Of a stretch of DNA of 64,000 nt, positions 59,301-64,000 are shown one piece after another. The notes below the pieces were generated by a model that saw only the letters and a list, made by a program, of their open reading frames with translations, was not told the origin of the DNA and made no database searches. A program made the position numbers and the translations under genes. Origin of the DNA: Cymbidium sinense (taxonomy: Eukaryota; Streptophyta; Magnoliopsida; Asparagales; Orchidaceae); NCBI GenBank assembly GCA_021442155.1, contig CM038228.1, positions 82,341,095-82,405,094 of the forward strand. Reading direction: 5' to 3'. Numbering within the stretch: the stretch's first letter is position 1; each line of letters opens with the position of its first letter.

Positions 59301-59854
59301 ATCAAAACCCTAGGGTTACAAGTGCACTATTTAGTGTTGTTTTGTGAGGTTTAAGATATTGTAATGGCAGAAAAAAAATTTAAGAGAGGATTAGGAAGCA
59401 CTTACAAAATAAAAAATCAATCCCACCAAAGAAAGATCAAAGTAGGCTATAAATCACAAACATAGATAGAAATAAATTTTATCATTCAAAAAATTAGAAA
59501 TTTTATTGCATAGAAACTCTATTTATATGGATTACATGTTATTCAAGGAAAACAATTTAGCTAAAAAAAGAGTGGATGATCATTAATGGAGGAAGGCATT
59601 AATCACCTTCATCAATTTTTTTATTTTATATTATTTTAGTATTTTTCAGCCCATATAAGTTCTCAAGGTCAAAAATTATAACTTTTGGAATCTATATCTA
59701 AATTTTAAATAATAAAATTTACAATTTAATTATTTTTTATTTGACCTCTTATAACTAAATCCTAGCTCTAATTTTTTTAATCCACATGGTCTTCTACATC
59801 AATAAAATTATAATCTTTTTTAGAAGCATGTGATATTATGTGTGTGTGTGTATT

Positions 59855-59901
<47 letters not shown>

Positions 59902-60770
59902 AGAATATTTTACTTATACAAAATTAGGTTTAAGATGTACATTTATATTAAAAAAAACCTATTTGTTTGTTCTTTTAAGTGGTTAGTTGCAATTGTAACC
60001 ATGAGTGAAAATGAAGAAATATTTGCTTTGTTATATTTATTATTTAATATAAATGTTTATTTACTAGTTTGGAATGATCTCTTTTGTCATGGTAGGAATA
60101 TTTTTCTCATATGTTAGACTTTTAATGTTAAATATTCTATCAAATAAAATTAACATGTCTAAATCATCCTTAAGGTTCTTTTTATAAAATCAAATAATAA
60201 ATAAAAACTCTCTTGCATTAGAAAATTAAAACTATATGAACTAACCTTTTATATCTTAATAAAGAAAAATAAGTTGTCAACGACCATTTGTTAATTATGG
60301 TGTATTGGCATTTTGACTTATCATCCTATATATAAATGTGTGGTTTCTCAATAGAGTTTGAAAAATAGAATTTACAAGTATTGCGGGTCATCATAGAGAT
60401 ATTAATTTAGGTTGACAGGTCGAGTTTGGGTCTAACCCAAAGTTGACTTGACCTAAATATGTTTGTCCCAAACTGACATTTATTATATAGTTCAAAATAT
60501 TTGATATAAACCCAACATGACTCAAATTTTTCTAGCTCAAATTTGACCAGTCTAACATATTTATTAGATGGATCATACAACATTTTGGATTAATACAACT
60601 CAAATATCACCATCTATTAATTCTAATTATTTAAACACAAAAGTATGTAGTTTAATTTTATGTTATCCAAGCCAATCATAAAATAATATAGTAGATTTAA
60701 TTTTAATTTATTAATTTGGTCAACATAAAGTTGAATTGATTTATTTATTAAATTGATTTAGATGATAATA
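59301..60770. other. AT-rich gene-free stretch with microsatellites
   Basis: No gene. Contains (TG)n at 59839-59851 and (GA)n at 59860-59895. At 60410-60600 there is a patch with GGTC/TTGAC/CCCAA words, resembling the short GGGTC-rich repeats seen in many plant transposon ends, but without a clear boundary. The 60-codon frame at 59935-60117 has no known relative. Confidence 0.4.
59860..59895. repeat. (GA)n microsatellite
   Basis: About 18 GA units, preceded by a short TG run (59839-59851). Confidence 0.95.
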
Positions 60771-60779
60771 TGCACAAAG

Positions 60780-61340
60780 AGATCTAGTGGATGGACTAGT
60801 ATGAAGAACACTTAGTAGCGAGCACCAAGCCCAAACAAATATTTACTCATCAAACGCCTTAAGGAACTTGCCTCATGCAGGCGACTAATTTAATCACAAG
60901 TACTAAGAGGACTCTCCTTCACTTTGACTAGTATATGAAGGAGCTTGCCTTAGCCTTATTGATTGGCATTAGGTTGTCATACTTGTATATGCAACTGCAC
61001 TAGGGGACTCCTCACTCAATATATGATACTCACCTAATCTTCGTAGTAAGGATGAGTCTCTTCATACTGCAACTAACATAAACTGACTTGTAGTTTTCTA
61101 GAAACTATCTTCTAAAAACTAACTTGTAGTTTTCTTTTATAACCACCCTTGAATCCTATAAAAGGTGAGAATTTCTAAGATTGGGGGACTTTTTTTTAAC
61201 TTTTTTTCTATTCTTAAGGAAAGAGAGTTGATTCTTGTACTCTGTCCCCTCTACTTATACTCAAATATAATGAAAATTCTTATATATATATATATATATA
61301 TATTTGTCTAATTCTAGTCCTTATTATTCATACATTGCTT
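60780..61340 (+). other. Possible old LTR or promoter remnant
   Basis: More GC than its surroundings. CTATAAAAGG at 61156-61165 is a good TATA box, followed about 80 bp later by CTTGTACTCT and a pyrimidine-rich stretch, an arrangement common in the U3-R part of plant Ty3/gypsy LTRs. No TG/CA boundaries or partner LTR were found, so this is a weak call. The orientation is opposite to the Tat relic at 56289-57400. Confidence 0.3.
61280..61303. repeat. (TA)n microsatellite
   Basis: About 12 TA units. Confidence 0.9.
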
Positions 61341-61543
61341 CTCACATGTTTATGTAAGATTTTCCATTACTCCAATGATAAATTTGGATTTAACTACTAA
61401 GTTATCATATATTTAATACAAGTATTACATTAAATAAAAAAAAAAGTATAAAAGTTCATATTAACACCCTCATATCATAAATTATACAATCTTGTTTAAG
61501 TGGTGAGAAATGTTAGACGTATGTCCTAATTGTAATAGTCAAT

Positions 61544-62350
61544 CTCTACTACAAATTAGATTTAGTTAGAGTTGCATCCTGGAAATATAATAAGTCCTTC
61601 AAATGAAATTAAGCTTGAGGGAAAATATCTTTTTAACTATGATTTTATAAGTCAAGAAGTTAGATAATTCCCTCAATAGTATTTTATTATTGTAGTTGGA
61701 GCATATGTATTAAATTCTAAAATTAAATTAACTTGAAGATGTGATAATATTTTGATTATTTTAAATAATCAAAATTAAATGCTCCAAGCTTTTGCTCTTC
61801 TAAATTATAGATTTTAATTTATCAAGTAAAGCTAATTTTTTTAATTGAATTTATAAATCATGTCTATACAAATAAGTTGTTAAAATTAATATTGATTTTG
61901 ACTTTAATCAAAAGTACTATCTAAAAATAACTCTTAGGATTATTGAAGCTTACTCTTCTAAGGAATCAAAATATAAAAACAAAAAGAACTTTGTTAGTTT
62001 TAAGTTCATTATGGGAGAAATCATTTAACATTTACTAAACTGATGAGAAATTTATTTTTATCTCCTCTAGAGTAGATTATCTCCCTTATGATGCTATAAG
62101 GAGGCCAATAATAGAGTAATTTATGATGACTAGGCTACAACAAGCATGTTATAACAATTAGCAACACATTTATAATAAAGTTTTTATAGCAAATTTTAAG
62201 ATGGAATGAAATTCCATTAAAAATCATTTATGGTAACTAATAAAACATTTGTGATGAATTATTTATCATAAACAAGTCTTCATGATAATTTTTTGGGGGT
62301 TTTTTTTTTATGGATTCACTTTTTCACAAACTATATATATTGTATTAGTG
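61544..62350. mobile_element. Possible small non-autonomous CACTA-type transposon
   Basis: The right end, TTGTATTAGTG (62340-62350), is the complement of CACTAATACAA, a CACTA-like terminus. The left end CTCTACTACAA at 61544 matches it at 9 of 11 bases. Inside, near 62170-62280, are TTTGTGATGAATTATTTATCA-type words like CACTA subterminal repeats. The 3-bp flanks (AAT and AAA) are not identical. No transposase. Confidence 0.3.
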
Positions 62351-64000
62351 AAAGGTAGCACCAATTCCCTTCATGCCACTATCACTCATTATATCACCTC
62401 AACTCATTATTTTCTTAGTCAATTGAAGGATAGACATTATGACTTTTAATATTGTATTGATAATTGATTAATCTTAACCAAAAGGGTTATTAGTTAAAGA
62501 GAAATTTTATTAGTTATCTCAAGAAGAAAATCCTCTCTTTTTAACCATTACGTAAGAAATACATTATCAATGATGAATAGGTTAAGATTATTTGGGGTTA
62601 ATCTTTACTCTATAATGATGTAAGAAGAAAGCGTAAGAATTAAAAAATTATGAAAAGCACTAATGCATATATTATTTAAAAATAATGAGTGATGAATATC
62701 ACTGACACAAGTTAAATATAATATTTTGCTCCAGTAGCTTGAATTAATAGTGGTGCACTTAAATACACATAGTTCTCTTTGATCTTTTCTTAGTGATTAT
62801 ATGCCCCTCATTCTCCTCTTTGACTAAGGCCCACTAACATCTCTTTTTTTGGCACCTCGATCAATAGTATTACCCCATCCCATGGTTAATCTTCAAATTT
62901 TGATGCATTTTTATCATTATCATGGACAATGGTTCTACCCCATCCCTTAACTAATCTTTTCCTAGCTCTTTGGCTAACATCCTTGATCAAGTGTCAAAGC
63001 CTCTTAGTAGTCACCTTAGATCCCTTAGTTGATTGAGCACTTGCCTCTCAATGGCCTAGATTATATAAAGATTTGTTAGTCTTTCCATGATGGCCTAGCT
63101 TTTAAAGGGGGGTCCATTGATCTTTTTTACATGATGCTTAAGTCCCTAATTAGATCCATCAACTTGTTCTATTCATTGACTTAGAAGCCATCACCTTATG
63201 CTCATAATGCATTTCAAGTAAAGCATCATTGTATTTCTCTCTTTATGGATTTTTTTATTTTCATGCTAAAGGGAAAAGGAGACTAGGAAAGTCATCCATC
63301 CCCCCTTTTTTGTGATGTGATAGTTGGCACTCTTACACTACTTATTCCTGGTTGTGCAATGGTAACGTAGGTCTGGCTCCCTATTAAAATAAATCCCTCT
63401 CCTTTTAATTTTCTTAAGGTTGGCTTCTAATTAGCTTTTGATTAGCTTGAGACCAATTCAAAATCATCTCCAACAGATGATCATCACATGTAAACCCTAA
63501 TAATTTCAAAACAAAACTGAACAATTCTTTGTAATAGTTTTTGGCTCAAGGAGTCCTAAACCACCCTCTCAATACCCAAGCCTCAACCTAATATATCAAA
63601 GGCTATAAGGAGTACAAATAACTCATGATTGATAACCCCACATCTAGTCCTCACTAAGCTTTAACTTGATGACCCTTCTCTCAATTTCACTCTCTCATGT
63701 ACATAGTAAAGGGTCATTATCTTCTTTACTAGATTCTTCATGTGCTAAATAGCCTAGTTATACATTATACTTACTTTGATTGGTATGAAATGTACTTAAA
63801 GATATATCTTCCCATTTGATTTACTTCTTATCAAGTTGTCAGCCATCCTATCACCCCCGATTACTACTAATAATAATTGACTTGGTTATCTAAATCCATC
63901 ATTCCTTACATGGTAGATTAATGATTTTCTTAAATAAAATTATTATACTTTATCATAAAATGAAATTCTTCTTGTTGCATTATTTACACACACACATTAA
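62351..64000. other. Gene-free right end, slightly richer in GC from 62750
   Basis: 62351-62750 is AT-rich. 62750-63720 is less AT-rich, with phrases repeated at short range (CCCCATCCC at about 62874 and 62938, each followed by a TTAATCTT-like or TAACTAATCTT word). No frame exceeds 60 codons and no domain is recognisable on either strand. It may be the start of another decayed transposon that continues past the window. Confidence 0.4.

Noticed and set aside
60410..60600. GGTC/TTGAC-containing patch as another giant-element fragment
   Set aside because: Short, lacks the family end boxes, and does not align with the array zones beyond isolated words.

Overview
The window looks like intergenic DNA from a large, repeat-rich flowering-plant genome. 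It is AT-rich and I found no intact gene. It holds a plant-type Tat-lineage Ty3/gypsy relic, an RTE-type LINE relic and long simple repeats. I saw no tRNA, rRNA, CRISPR or prokaryotic signal. Almost every open frame is under 100 codons and is chance.

About 85% of the window is seven copies of one family of giant, ORF-less elements. Each is about 7.0-8.1 kb once later insertions and duplications are removed. In element orientation they start TGTGGTG (or a variant) followed by a GGACACCACG box, and end GAGGTCAACA (or a variant). Most are flanked by 5-bp target-site duplications (TSDs). The two ends are not copies of each other, there is no coding interior, and TG...CA plus a 5-bp TSD is the signature of LTR-retrotransposon integration. 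I therefore read them as solo LTRs of exceptional length, or a coding-less derivative with that end structure. I call them Y, X, V, Y2, X2, W and Z.

Layout: Y (-) 120-15148, interrupted by X (+) 2266-9778. LINE remnant 15149-15507. V (+) 15508-38612, interrupted by Y2 (-) 21592-36705, which is interrupted by X2 (+) 24341-32457. End of the LINE 38613-38680. Tat polyprotein relic (-) 38681-39957. W (+) 39958-56288, interrupted by Z (-) 41866-51049. Gag part of the Tat relic (-) 56289-57400. From 57400 to 64000 lies older AT-rich DNA with microsatellites and weak transposon-like traces.

Inferred order of events: a Tat element inserted and decayed; an RTE LINE entered its reverse-transcriptase region; V entered the LINE and W entered the Tat relic; Y2 entered V, Z entered W and X entered Y; X2 entered Y2. 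All four family-into-family insertions are antiparallel to their host, which makes multi-kilobase inverted repeats.

Each giant element has the same internal order. A roughly 1-kb 5' zone carries two adjacent hairpins whose stems show compensatory base changes between copies. A middle zone has further conserved hairpins and a box amplified to one to four copies. Then come a short GC-richer zone, a zone packed with TTGACC/GGTCAA (the W-box core bound by WRKY factors), an A/T-rich zone with a repeat of about 165 bp, and the GAGGTCAACA end. The covarying hairpins, the W-box arrays and the sheer length are the least ordinary things here.
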